NCBI GenBank assembly: GCA_965371225.1
Contig: CBDUXP010000001.1
Location: 62,001 to 126,000 of the forward strand
Reading direction: 5' to 3'
DNA from: CBDUXP01 sp965371225 [NCBI: uncultured bacterium]
GTDB lineage: Bacteria > Abyssobacteria > SURF-5 > CBDUXP01
Length of the DNA: 64,000 nucleotides
A program made the translations under genes and the position numbers. Shown one piece after another: positions 17,813 to 25,502 of the stretch (the first letter of the stretch is position 1; each line of letters begins with the position of its first letter). The notes beneath the pieces were generated by a model. That model saw only the letters and a list, made by a program, of their open reading frames with translations. It searched no databases and was not told the origin of the DNA.

Positions 17813-18811
17813 ATGCGCCCGGACGAGTCCCCTACCTCCCTCACGCGCTTGCTGGACGGCTTCTTCGGCGCCCACGTGGTCCTGGCGAGTACGAAGCTGA
17901 AGGTCTATACCAAGTGCGCGGACGCGCCGCAGGACGCCGACACGCTGGCGCACCGGTGCGGGGTGGAGCCCGCGTGGATGACGCTCCTGCTGGACGCGAA
18001 CGTGGCGTTGGGCCTGCTCGTCGGCACGCCGGAGGGGTACTGCCCCTCGCCCCTGGCCGCGGCGTGCCTGAACGAACAGCAGCATGGAGCCCTCACCAAC
18101 GCGTTCAAATTTGCGCTCGCGGACGAGATACCCGCGTGGGACCAGCTGGCGGACATCGTGCGTGGGCGGACGCCACGACCGGACTTCGGGGCCGAGGAGC
18201 GCACCACCGCGACGCGCGCCCGCGCGTACGGCAAGGCGGGGTTCAATGGGCACTTCGCGGATGCGATGCGCTGCGGCGATTTTCACGACGTGCAGCGCGC
18301 GGTGGAGATCGGCAACGGGCTCGGGCCGCTGGGGCTGGCGGTGTTGAAGCAGAACGCCGACGCCCGGTTGACGGTGGTGGATTGGCCGAGCTACGAAACG
18401 CCGCTCAAGAAAACCCTGCGCCACGCGGGCTACCGGGAGCGCACCACGTTCATCGGCGGCGATCCGGCGACCGCGACCCCGCGCGACGGGCAGGCGGACG
18501 TGGCCTTGCTCGGGGGCGTGCTCGCCCGTGCACCGGAAGCGCGGCGGCTCCCCCTGCTGCACGCGGCCTGCGCCACCGTTCGTCCCGGGGGGCGGCTGCA
18601 CATGCAGGAAGTGGTGGACACGGATGCCACCGCGCCGACGGCGGCTCTGGCGCGCCTGCGGGCGGCGATGCTCTTCGGGCCCGACGGCCTGACGCCACTC
18701 ACGCCGGAGCGCGTGGGCGACCTGGTGACGGAAGCGGGGTTCACGAACGTCGAGATTGCCCCGATTCCCGATTCGGACGCTTCCTGCATCCGCGCCGTCC
18801 GGGCGCAATAG
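17813..18811 (+). CDS. SAM-dependent methyltransferase, O-methyltransferase type
   Basis: 332 residues from ATG 17813. Residues 1-95 resemble the winged-helix dimerisation domain of plant/bacterial O-methyltransferases (TSLTRLLDGFFGAHVVLASTKLKVYT, then DTLAHRCGVEPAWMTLLLDA). The Rossmann half has AVEIGNGLGPLGLAVL in the place of the usual DxGGGxG SAM loop, acidic ends in LTVVDWPSY and TFIGGD, and LPLLHAACATVRPGGRLHMQE as post-motif. The SAM loop is weaker than normal (IGNGLG), so activity is probable but not certain. An in-frame GTG at 17795 lies five bases after a TACACT hexamer and could be a leaderless start. Confidence 0.75.
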   Translation: MRPDESPTSLTRLLDGFFGAHVVLASTKLKVYTKCADAPQDADTLAHRCGVEPAWMTLLLDANVALGLLVGTPEGYCPSPLAAACLNEQQHGALTNAFKFALADEIPAWDQLADIVRGRTPRPDFGAEERTTATRARAYGKAGFNGHFADAMRCGDFHDVQRAVEIGNGLGPLGLAVLKQNADARLTVVDWPSYETPLKKTLRHAGYRERTTFIGGDPATATPRDGQADVALLGGVLARAPEARRLPLLHAACATVRPGGRLHMQEVVDTDATAPTAALARLRAAMLFGPDGLTPLTPERVGDLVTEAGFTNVEIAPIPDSDASCIRAVRAQ

Positions 18812-18833
18812 CTGGGGCGGCGGCGCGCGGGAA

Positions 18834-19022
18834 TCAGTCGCCGCTGGAGGACAACTCGGACGCGGAGTCGAACGCGTCCAGCGCGCGCATGGCGCGGGCG
18901 ACCGCACGGATGACGACGACCCCCTGCGTCACCCCGGCCGCGACGAACATGGGCGGCCACGCCAGGCCAAGCAACAAGCAGGCAATCACCCCGAGTTGAC
19001 CCAGCCAGAAGGCACGTCCCAT
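18834..19022 (-). CDS. Small membrane protein
   Basis: A 62-residue protein of unknown family with one or two hydrophobic helices (about 5-22 and 25-45) and an acidic/Ser-rich tail (DSASELSSSGD). The ATG at 19022 is preceded by TACAAT at exactly six bases, a leaderless arrangement. It is convergent with the methyltransferase gene. No function can be offered. Confidence 0.5.
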   Translation of the reverse strand: MGRAFWLGQLGVIACLLLGLAWPPMFVAAGVTQGVVVIRAVARAMRALDAFDSASELSSSGD

Positions 19023-19028
19023 GCTCCC

Positions 19029-19034
19029 ATTGTA
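19029..19034 (-). promoter_or_regulatory. -10 element TACAAT, six bases before ATG
   Basis: TACAAT, then GGGAGC, then the ATG of the 62-residue membrane protein at 19022. GGGAGC is too close to serve as an ordinary ribosome site, so a leaderless mRNA is likely. Confidence 0.45.
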
Positions 19035-19064
19035 AGGATAGTCTGGCCGTGAGGCAACGGGCGC

Positions 19065-20495
19065 CTAGGCCGACTCCACCGCGACGTCGGTGATTTCCAC
19101 AGGCGCGGTGAAGCCCTTGACGGTGACCGGGGCCAGGCGGTTCGCCACGTACTTGTGGCCAATCCCGTCGAGCACCGAGGTGGCCGCGATCACGTGTCCG
19201 CCGGCCGCCTCCGCGCAGAGGCGGGACGCCAGATTGACCGCGTCACCGATGATGGTGTACTCCAGATGCTTCTCGCTGCCGATGTTGCCGATGAGCACCT
19301 CCCCCACGGCAAGGCCGATCCCGGTAAGCAGCGGCGGTTGGCCCGCGTCCCGGCGCCGCGCGTTGAACGCCGCCAGGGCGATCTGCATCTGGCACGCGGC
19401 ATCCAGCGCCCGCTCGCGGTGATCATCCTGCGGGAGGGGCGCGCCGAAGTAGGCGAGCAACCCGTCCCCCATGAATTTGTCGATGGTCCCTTCGCGTTCA
19501 ATCACCACGCCCATGAGGACATCGAAGTATTCGTTCAGGGCGTGGACGAGCGCTTCCGGGTCCATCCCCTCTGCGAGCGCCGTGTAGTCGCGCACATCGG
19601 AGATCAGGACGGTCACCTGCCGGCGCTCGCCTTCCAGGTGCAGCACATCGGACAGGGCGATCAATCGTTCGGCCACTTGCGGCGCCAGGTACATGGCAAA
19701 CGCAGACTTGACGCGATCGCGCTCCCGCAACCCATCGACCATCCCGTTGAACGCGGCGCTGAGCCGGGCGATTTCGTCGCTGCCGCGGACGGGGACGTGC
19801 GTGGTGTAGTCGCCGGCCTCGACGTGGTGCGTCGCGTCGACCAGCCGCTGGATGGGGCGGGTGAGGCGCCGCGCGAAGCCCGCGCCGAGCGCTCCGCCGA
19901 GCAACGCCAGGCTGCTGGAGAAGAGGATGACCCACGCCATGCGCGTCTGCAGCTCGGTGAAGTACGCATCCATGTCGTAATCCACCTTGACGACGCCCAC
20001 CGTGATGCCGTCCGCCCCCATGATGGGCGCAAACGCGGAGATCCGGCCGCCGGCCGCGGCCGCGTAGGGATTCGTGTACATCACCTCGCGCGTCAGGATC
20101 GCATACAGCAGGTAGTCGCTGGCGAGATAGAGAGCGCCGCTGGCCGGACCGTCGGGCCGGGTCGTGACCACGTATTCCAGTTGGTTCTCCACGGGTGTGG
20201 TGCGCAGCACGGCCAGCGGCAACTCGAGAGCGTACGCGCGCCGGGCCGCCGCCAGCACCTCCCGCGCCGCGCGCGCGCGTTTCCCCTCGGCAGCGGCGCC
20301 GGCCGGGATCGCGACCAGATCGCGGGCGGGTATCTGCGCCGCGGCCAGGCGGGCCGCCCCCGCCAGCCGTTCGCCGTGCAGCACGTGTAACTCCCGGCGC
20401 AGGCTCAGGTACAGGTTCAGGGTGCCGAGCACGACGGCGAGCGCGACGAGGAGGGTCACGCCCAGGGTGATCTTCGCGGTCAAGGTGAACCGCAT
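19065..20495 (-). CDS. Membrane adenylate cyclase, class III, with HAMP domain
   Basis: 476 residues. A first helix (about 9-30), an extracytoplasmic sensor of about 155 residues (with ISAFAPIMGADGITVGVVKVDYD, Cache-like), a second helix (about 187-208) and a HAMP linker (RRLTRPIQRLVDATHHVEAGDY) lead to the catalytic domain from about 285. Metal-binding Asp300 (in LISDVRDYT) and Asp344 (in KFMGDGLLAYFGAP) are present. The purine-selecting pair is Lys (KFMGD) and Asp (YTIIGDAVNLASRL), which favours ATP over GTP, so cyclic AMP is the expected product. A GTG directly precedes the ATG. It is last in the 23563-19065 signalling gene run, 44 bases after the preceding gene. Confidence 0.9.
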   Translation of the reverse strand: MRFTLTAKITLGVTLLVALAVVLGTLNLYLSLRRELHVLHGERLAGAARLAAAQIPARDLVAIPAGAAAEGKRARAAREVLAAARRAYALELPLAVLRTTPVENQLEYVVTTRPDGPASGALYLASDYLLYAILTREVMYTNPYAAAAGGRISAFAPIMGADGITVGVVKVDYDMDAYFTELQTRMAWVILFSSSLALLGGALGAGFARRLTRPIQRLVDATHHVEAGDYTTHVPVRGSDEIARLSAAFNGMVDGLRERDRVKSAFAMYLAPQVAERLIALSDVLHLEGERRQVTVLISDVRDYTALAEGMDPEALVHALNEYFDVLMGVVIEREGTIDKFMGDGLLAYFGAPLPQDDHRERALDAACQMQIALAAFNARRRDAGQPPLLTGIGLAVGEVLIGNIGSEKHLEYTIIGDAVNLASRLCAEAAGGHVIAATSVLDGIGHKYVANRLAPVTVKGFTAPVEITDVAVESA

Positions 20496-20539
20496 CACGC
20501 CGTGCTTCGGGGCGATCCGGCGCCGGGTCGCACAGCGCG

Positions 20540-21358
20540 CTACGCGCCGGGGCTGGCGAGCGCGATCACGCCCGCCTCATCGATCGGCAGTCGCAACACG
20601 CCGTGCGCCGGGGTGTGCAGCGTGGCGTGGCCGGTCAAATGATAGCTGACATCCTGCCGCTTCAGGATGGCCGCGGTGGTCTGGCCCGTGGGGCCGAGGG
20701 CCACGTGCGCGGTGAGCGGCACCTGCGTTGGGCCGGTCAGCGGCACAGCGATCGCGTCCGCGCGCGCGCGCAGGATCGGGCGCCCATCAAGCGCGAGGGC
20801 ACACCGCAGCCCGCGCAGTTCGAGCGTGGCGGGCGAGTTCGGCTCCAGGGCCACCTCGAGTTGCACGGTGGCTTCGTGCCAGCCCAACTGGCGCACCTGC
20901 ACAGCCGCGAGGTGCACGGTCGGCGCCTGCGGGATATCGAGCATGCCCTCGTACTCCAGCGGCCCGCCGCGGTCGCCTAACTGCAACTGCAACCGGTAGG
21001 GCACGACGTCGCGGCCGCGCAGGGCGGGGGCGCGTGCCCAGATGTCCGCGAAGTGAAACGCGATGGGGATGCGCAGGCGGTTCACGTCGCCCGCCAGCAC
21101 GTTGCGCAGGCGCGAGTTCTGGCCCTCCAGGACGGCGTCCTCCTGAACCGTGAGCTTCCACGAGTAGCCGTCAATGGTGCGGGGCCGCGCGGTCGTGTTG
21201 CGCACGGTGACGTGCGCGACGAGCGCCATCTCGGTAAAGGTGACATCGAGCAGTTCGACCGCGGTGAGTTCCGTCCCCGCCCGGGCCGGCAGGCGGGCGC
21301 TGGTGGCGCAGGCGCCGAGGCAGAGCACCACGCCCAGGATGCCGTACCGCCCCCTCAC
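20540..21358 (-). CDS. LEA14-like (LEA type 2) lipoprotein
   Basis: 272 residues. The signal peptide ends in a lipobox (LGAC, near residue 16). Two LEA_2/WHy-like beta-sandwich repeats follow, recognised by ELLDVTFTEMALVAHVTVRN with NVLAGDVNRLRIPIAF, and VRQLGWHEATVQLEVALEPN with AIAVPLTGPTQVPLTAHVAL. Such proteins are envelope lipoproteins of unclear role, linked with desiccation tolerance in other organisms. Its GTG start overlaps the TGA of the GGDEF gene (GTGA), so translation is coupled to the signalling operon. Confidence 0.8.
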   Translation of the reverse strand: MRGRYGILGVVLCLGACATSARLPARAGTELTAVELLDVTFTEMALVAHVTVRNTTARPRTIDGYSWKLTVQEDAVLEGQNSRLRNVLAGDVNRLRIPIAFHFADIWARAPALRGRDVVPYRLQLQLGDRGGPLEYEGMLDIPQAPTVHLAAVQVRQLGWHEATVQLEVALEPNSPATLELRGLRCALALDGRPILRARADAIAVPLTGPTQVPLTAHVALGPTGQTTAAILKRQDVSYHLTGHATLHTPAHGVLRLPIDEAGVIALASPGA

Positions 21359-22359
21359 GGCGCGTCCTCCTCCGGCCGGTCCGCCGATGCGGGATACGGC
21401 CCGCCGCGCCGGTCCATGACGTACACGCTGCCCGGCTGCTGCTTGCCGCGCCGCTTCAGTTCCGCGGCGATGGCGGCGGCCTCACCATAGTGGGTGAGCC
21501 GGGCGTCCGTGTTCGGGACGACGGCGAGGGTGAGCGACATGAGCGGGTAGCGGGTGGCGACGCCCTTCCGATCTTTGCCGTCGATGTAGCCGCGAGTGCG
21601 GTCTTCTTCGTTGTAGAACGTCGGCACGATCAGGTCGAAGTTCCCGAGCACCTGCGCGCAGGTGCCTTCCGCCTCGCTCAGGGGCACGATGAGCACAAAA
21701 TCGTCGCCCCCCACGTGGCCCACATAGCCACCCCTGTCGCGCAAGGGCCGGATCGTATTGACGAGCACACGCGCGATCATCCGCAACACCTCGTCGCCTC
21801 GGGAGAAGCCATACGTGTCGTTGAACGCCTTGAAATTATCCACGTCCACGTAGACGAGTGCAAACGGGTCGCGCTCGGCGATGCGCCGCTGGATTTCGGT
21901 GATGATGGAATCGTTGCCGGGCAGGCGGGTCAGCGGGTTGGACCCCAACTCCCGCTGCACGCGCGCGAGGGTGAACGCCATGCGCCGGACGAGGGCCTGG
22001 GTGTCCAGCGGCAGCAGCACATAATCGTCCACCGGCAAGGCCGCCCAATCGAGGCCACTGTTCGCAATCGATTCGGGCAGGAGGAGCACGAGCGGCAAGT
22101 GGCTGAACACATTGTCGCTTTTGAGATCGGTCGCGAATGCCTCGGCGGAGAGGCCCGGGGATGCGTGATGCAACAGGATGGCGTTGGGCGGCTCGTTGTA
22201 GATCACGTCAAAGGCGTGCTGGGCATCCTCGCGGATGTAGGTCACGTATCCCGCCGCCTCGAGCGCCGCCTCAATCGTGCTGTTCTGGGTCGCATCGGGC
22301 CCGACGATCAGGATGCGCGGGCGGGGCGGCGTGGGTTGGTCATCGGCCACGGCTGCCAC
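21355..22359 (-). CDS. Diguanylate cyclase with receiver-like N-terminal domain
   Basis: 334 residues, GTG start. Residues about 14-130 look like a response-regulator receiver (RILIVGPDATQNSTIEAALEAAGYV, AILLHHASPG), but the phosphorylatable Asp position reads His in LLHHASPG, so it is probably not phosphorylated. A GGDEF domain follows (DPFALVYVDVDNFKAFNDTYGFSRGDEVL) with active-loop GGDDF, a conservative variant of GG(D/E)EF. It would make cyclic di-GMP in the cytoplasm. Twelve bases separate it from the upstream HDOD gene. Confidence 0.85.
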   Translation of the reverse strand: MAAVADDQPTPPRPRILIVGPDATQNSTIEAALEAAGYVTYIREDAQHAFDVIYNEPPNAILLHHASPGLSAEAFATDLKSDNVFSHLPLVLLLPESIANSGLDWAALPVDDYVLLPLDTQALVRRMAFTLARVQRELGSNPLTRLPGNDSIITEIQRRIAERDPFALVYVDVDNFKAFNDTYGFSRGDEVLRMIARVLVNTIRPLRDRGGYVGHVGGDDFVLIVPLSEAEGTCAQVLGNFDLIVPTFYNEEDRTRGYIDGKDRKGVATRYPLMSLTLAVVPNTDARLTHYGEAAAIAAELKRRGKQQPGSVYVMDRRGGPYPASADRPEEDAP

Positions 22360-22370
22360 CCGGCGCCCCG

Positions 22371-23210
22371 TCAGCCGAAGTCGATATCGCCGACGAGATC
22401 CAGTTCGTTGTCATACTCGCGGGCCAGTTCACGGACGTCCGCCATGGTCAAACCCAGCACGTCCCACGCATCCGGGTCCAGGGGCGGAATGTAGGCGTCC
22501 CCACCGTTGCCGAATCCGCGGGCGCGGGCGAAGATATCGCCCAGATGCACCATGGCCGTCTGCCGCGGCGCCACTTTCGCCAAGTGCGGTTGGTGGTGGT
22601 AGATGACGGCCTCGGTCAGGATGGGCGGCAAATTCCACTGGTCGATGAGCCAGTAGGCGATGCGCGTGTGATTCACGCCCAGCACCTTCTCTTCGGCCTC
22701 CGCGATCAGGCACTCGTCCGCGGCGACCGTGTCCATCACCTCGGTGAACAGGTCGGGCAGCTGTACGCCGAGCGCCACTTTGCCCAAGTCGTGCAGCAAG
22801 CCGCCGGTGGCCACCTCCTCCGGGTCCGCTTCCCCCAGGCGGCGGGCGATGAGGCCGGACGCCACCGCCGTGCCGAGGGAATGTTCCCACAGGCCGACCA
22901 TGCTCTCCTTCATCAAGTCGTAGACCGTAGCGCTGAGGATCAGCCCTTTGACGACATTGAACCCGAGCAAGACCAGGGCGTGCGTCACGGTAGTAATGCG
23001 CCCGGGAAAACCGTAGAAGCCGGAGTTGATCAGCTTGAGCACTTTGGCCGAGAGCACCTGATCCATGGAGATCACTTTGCCCACGTCGGCGATCGACGTG
23101 TCCGGGCTATCGACGAGCAGGTTCAGCTTCTCCACGACCCCGGCGAGCGTGGGGAGGCTGGAGAGCGCCTCGATCCGCTTGCGCAGCGCCTTGCGATCGA
23201 CCGGGGCCAT
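22371..23210 (-). CDS. HDOD-domain protein
   Basis: 279 residues, single HDOD domain (about 15-215): LSSLPTLAGVVEKLNLLVDSPD, ISMDQVLSAKVLKLINSGFY and GGLLHDLGKVALG. The His-Asp pair (HD) is intact here, unlike the protein at 753. A short C-terminal extension is acidic. HDOD proteins act in cyclic di-GMP-linked regulation, often without enzymatic activity. It sits two bases after the 116-residue gene and 11 before the GGDEF gene, so the three are probably made together. Confidence 0.9.
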   Translation of the reverse strand: MAPVDRKALRKRIEALSSLPTLAGVVEKLNLLVDSPDTSIADVGKVISMDQVLSAKVLKLINSGFYGFPGRITTVTHALVLLGFNVVKGLILSATVYDLMKESMVGLWEHSLGTAVASGLIARRLGEADPEEVATGGLLHDLGKVALGVQLPDLFTEVMDTVAADECLIAEAEEKVLGVNHTRIAYWLIDQWNLPPILTEAVIYHHQPHLAKVAPRQTAMVHLGDIFARARGFGNGGDAYIPPLDPDAWDVLGLTMADVRELAREYDNELDLVGDIDFG

Positions 23211-23212
23211 GC

Positions 23213-23563
23213 CTACTCGGGCGGGGGCGCGCCGCCCGCCTCGCCGGGCGCCAGCTCTTGCATGCGCTCGTGCAACTGCTCGCGAAACACCCCCTTCAAC
23301 TCCATCATGAGGGAATTGTCCTCCAGGTGCGAAAAGCGCGTATCCAGTTCCGCCTCGAGGTCCGCGAGGGACTTGTCCTCCCCGGCTTTCTTGACCGGGT
23401 GGCCCTCCACCGTAACCCGGGCCACCCCGAAGCGTTCGAGCCGGCCGATCAAGTTCTCGGTCAGTTCGGTGCCGGGGCCGCAGATAGTGGTGCCCTGCTC
23501 GCTGGTGGCCGGCTCGGCCAGCACCATGCCTGCCTTGGCTTGGGGAAGGGTAATGCGCTGCAT
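23213..23563 (-). CDS. Small conserved protein preceding HDOD gene
   Basis: 116 residues. The opening MQRITLPQAKAGMVLAEPA, with GTELTENLIGRLERFGVARVTVEG, resembles the small beta domain found before HD-GYP domains (DUF3391-like: controls, lets the protein sense or bind a partner). The C-terminal half is helical and charged. It is the first gene of the signalling operon and has a good promoter at 23634-23663. Function is unknown; a partner role for the adjacent HDOD protein is inferred from position. Confidence 0.65.
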   Translation of the reverse strand: MQRITLPQAKAGMVLAEPATSEQGTTICGPGTELTENLIGRLERFGVARVTVEGHPVKKAGEDKSLADLEAELDTRFSHLEDNSLMMELKGVFREQLHERMQELAPGEAGGAPPPE

Positions 23564-23633
23564 CGGGGACCGCCGGCGGTGGTGTTCGGGTGACGCACGG
23601 CGGTGTGCGATCCTGTCACCGCAGAATCAGCTT

Positions 23634-23663
23634 ATTCTACTGCCAACGCCACGGCACCGTCAA
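23634..23663 (-). promoter_or_regulatory. Sigma70-type promoter of the signalling operon
   Basis: On the minus strand TTGACG (23663-23658) and TAGAAT (23639-23634) are separated by 18 bases. This is among the best -35/-10 pairs in the window and gives a leader of about 65 bases before the ATG at 23563. Confidence 0.6.
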
Positions 23664-23713
23664 TTTGCTCAATATGCGGGGGCGCCGCGGACCGGGGCCA
23701 CCACGGACGGTGG

Positions 23714-23742
23714 TTGACGCAGCGGACATGGTCGGCTACCCT
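23714..23742 (+). promoter_or_regulatory. Promoter of the MATE leader RNA
   Basis: TTGACG (23714-23719), 17-base spacer, TACCCT (23737-23742). Expected start near 23749, giving a leader of about 190 bases before the MATE ATG. Confidence 0.5.
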
Positions 23743-23744
23743 GT

Positions 23745-23914
23745 GGCCTGGTTGGAAGAGAGACGCACGCATGTCGGCAGGGGACACCATCACCGCGGAA
23801 GGCACGGGCGCGCAGCCGTTGGGCGGCGTGTGTCCGGCGACCAGGTCGTGAAGCTCTAGATAGCGTTCCATAAGAGATTCCACCCTGGCTCGCCGCGGCG
23901 ATCCAGGGTTTTTT
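23745..23914 (+). ncRNA. Structured leader RNA, candidate riboswitch/attenuator of the MATE gene
   Basis: Between the promoter and the exporter gene the sequence can form a long rod: P1 23745-23752 with 23840-23847 (GGCCTGGT / ACCAGGTC) and P2 23762-23770 with 23826-23834 (GACGCACGC / GCGTGTGTC). The 3' side of P1 (23837-23845, GCGACCAGG) can instead pair with 23884-23893, the 5' arm of the terminator, over nine base pairs with one bulge. P1 plus terminator and this antiterminator are mutually exclusive, the logic of a transcription-off riboswitch or attenuator. It matches no aptamer I know. One caution: the predicted start (about 23749) falls inside the 5' arm of P1, so P1 may be shorter or the start slightly upstream. 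Confidence 0.5.
23883..23914 (+). terminator. Rho-independent terminator upstream of MATE gene
   Basis: Stem CCCTGG / CCAGGG (23883-23888 with 23903-23908), extended inside by TCGCCG / CGGCGA, followed by six T (23909-23914). It lies only 23 bases before the MATE start codon, so it would control that gene rather than end another. Confidence 0.75.
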
Positions 23915-23937
23915 CATTCTCTAGACTACGAACGGAC

Positions 23938-25368
23938 ATGCAGACCATGAACATCGATACGAGTTACCGGCGCATCGCGCTGCTGACTTACCCCGTCGTC
24001 ATCGCGCAGACGAGCCACGTCTTCATGGGCGTGATGGACACGGTCATGGTCGGCCGCCTCGGCGTCAGTGAATTGGGCGCCGTGGGCTTCGCGGGCATGG
24101 TCACGTGGTGTTTCCTCTCCGTGCTGTTCGGCCTGTTCAGCAGCGTGAACACGGTCGTGGCGCAAGCGTACGGGGCGGGGGACGACCGCGCGTGCGGCGT
24201 GGCGTTCTGGCAGGGCATGTACCTCGCCGCCATCGGCGCCGTCGCCTTGGCGGGGCTGTGGGTGCTCATCCCCACGATCTATCGCGTCAGCGGCGCCTCG
24301 GCCGAGGTCCAGCAGTTCGCCACGAGTTACGTGCGCATTCGCCTGCTCAGCGGCGTGGGGTTCGGCATGCTCGTGGTGGCGGACAACTTCTACCGCGGTC
24401 TGGGCCGGACGATCGTGCCCATGTGGTTCGGCATCCTCCAGTGCGTGCTGAACATGATCCTGAACTACGGCCTGATCTTTGGGCACTTCGGCCTGCCCGC
24501 ACTGGGGACGGACGGCGCGGCCCTGGGCACGGTCATTGCGCTCACCATTTCCGGTGCCCTGCTGTTCGCCACCATCCTCCTCAGCCCGGAGGTGCGGCGC
24601 CGCTACCAGATCACGACCACGTGGCGCTTCGATGCTGCCGTGTTCCGGCGATTGCTGCACATCGGGTGGCCCACGGGCGTGCAGTCGTTCTTTGATATGG
24701 CCTCGATCAACGTGTTCGCCGCTTGCATCGCACGCCTGGGCGACGCGGAACTCGCCGCCACCAACGCGGGCATCCAGGCGTGGGTGATGGCGATGGTGCC
24801 CACCATCGCACTGAGCGTCAGCGCCACAACGCTGGTCGGCCACTGCGTCGGCGCGGGACAGTACGCCGATGCGCACCGCATCGTGCAGCGCCTGCTCCGG
24901 CTGGGGTATCTGATGTTATTGGGGTTCGCAGCCGTGTACTTGCTCGCGCCCGGCCAGATCATGGCGATATTCCTCAAGGCCGAGGACTTGCCACTGGTGC
25001 TGCCGTATGCGCGGCCGCTCTTCTTCATCGTCGTCCTGTGCATGGCGTTCGAGATGCAGTTCAACGTGGGGTCGGGCGCGCTGCGCGGCGCGGGCGATAC
25101 CCTCTTCCCCGCCGCCCTCGCCATCGGTGTGTCCTGGCTCGTGTTCGTGCCGCTGACCATCGTGGTCACGCCCCGGTTTGGGCTGCTCGGCGCCTGGTCG
25201 GGGCTCTTCGTGTGGTGCGTCATGATTGCCGGCGGGGTGATGCTGCGCCTGCGCGGCACCCGCTGGCTCGAACGCGCCGGCGCCCATCCCGAGGACGTGG
25301 TGCGCGCCGCAGCGCCCGGGGATCCCTCCGCGCTCGGGGCGGGCCGGCTGACGGTGCGGGTGAAGTAG
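23938..25368 (+). CDS. MATE family multidrug/Na+ antiporter
   Basis: 476 residues with about twelve membrane helices in two related halves, typical of NorM-type exporters. The opening ALLTYPVVIAQTSHVFMGVMDTVMVGRLG is the family signature, and NFYRGLGRTIVPMWFG and GSGALRGAGDTLFPA are the matching segments of each half. It exports cationic drugs or metabolites using Na+ or H+. Start may be 23938 or the in-frame ATG nine bases on; no good ribosome site is visible. Preceded by a terminator-bearing leader, so regulated by premature termination. Confidence 0.93.
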   Translation: MQTMNIDTSYRRIALLTYPVVIAQTSHVFMGVMDTVMVGRLGVSELGAVGFAGMVTWCFLSVLFGLFSSVNTVVAQAYGAGDDRACGVAFWQGMYLAAIGAVALAGLWVLIPTIYRVSGASAEVQQFATSYVRIRLLSGVGFGMLVVADNFYRGLGRTIVPMWFGILQCVLNMILNYGLIFGHFGLPALGTDGAALGTVIALTISGALLFATILLSPEVRRRYQITTTWRFDAAVFRRLLHIGWPTGVQSFFDMASINVFAACIARLGDAELAATNAGIQAWVMAMVPTIALSVSATTLVGHCVGAGQYADAHRIVQRLLRLGYLMLLGFAAVYLLAPGQIMAIFLKAEDLPLVLPYARPLFFIVVLCMAFEMQFNVGSGALRGAGDTLFPAALAIGVSWLVFVPLTIVVTPRFGLLGAWSGLFVWCVMIAGGVMLRLRGTRWLERAGAHPEDVVRAAAPGDPSALGAGRLTVRVK

Positions 25369-25502
25369 CGGCCGGCGCGGAAGCAGCCCGGTTGACCCTC
25401 CGCGCAGGGGGCACGTAGCATACGCGCGGTATCGGGGGCGGAGGCACGGCTTCCGGCAGGCGCCGCGGACTGGGGCGCCGGACGACCGCAGGAGGAAAGC
25501 GC

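Noticed and set aside
23745-23914. 6S RNA, SRP RNA or a known riboswitch for the MATE leader
   Set aside because: The conserved sequence blocks of 6S, SRP RNA and the common aptamers that I could recall are absent; only the terminator and alternative pairings are supported.
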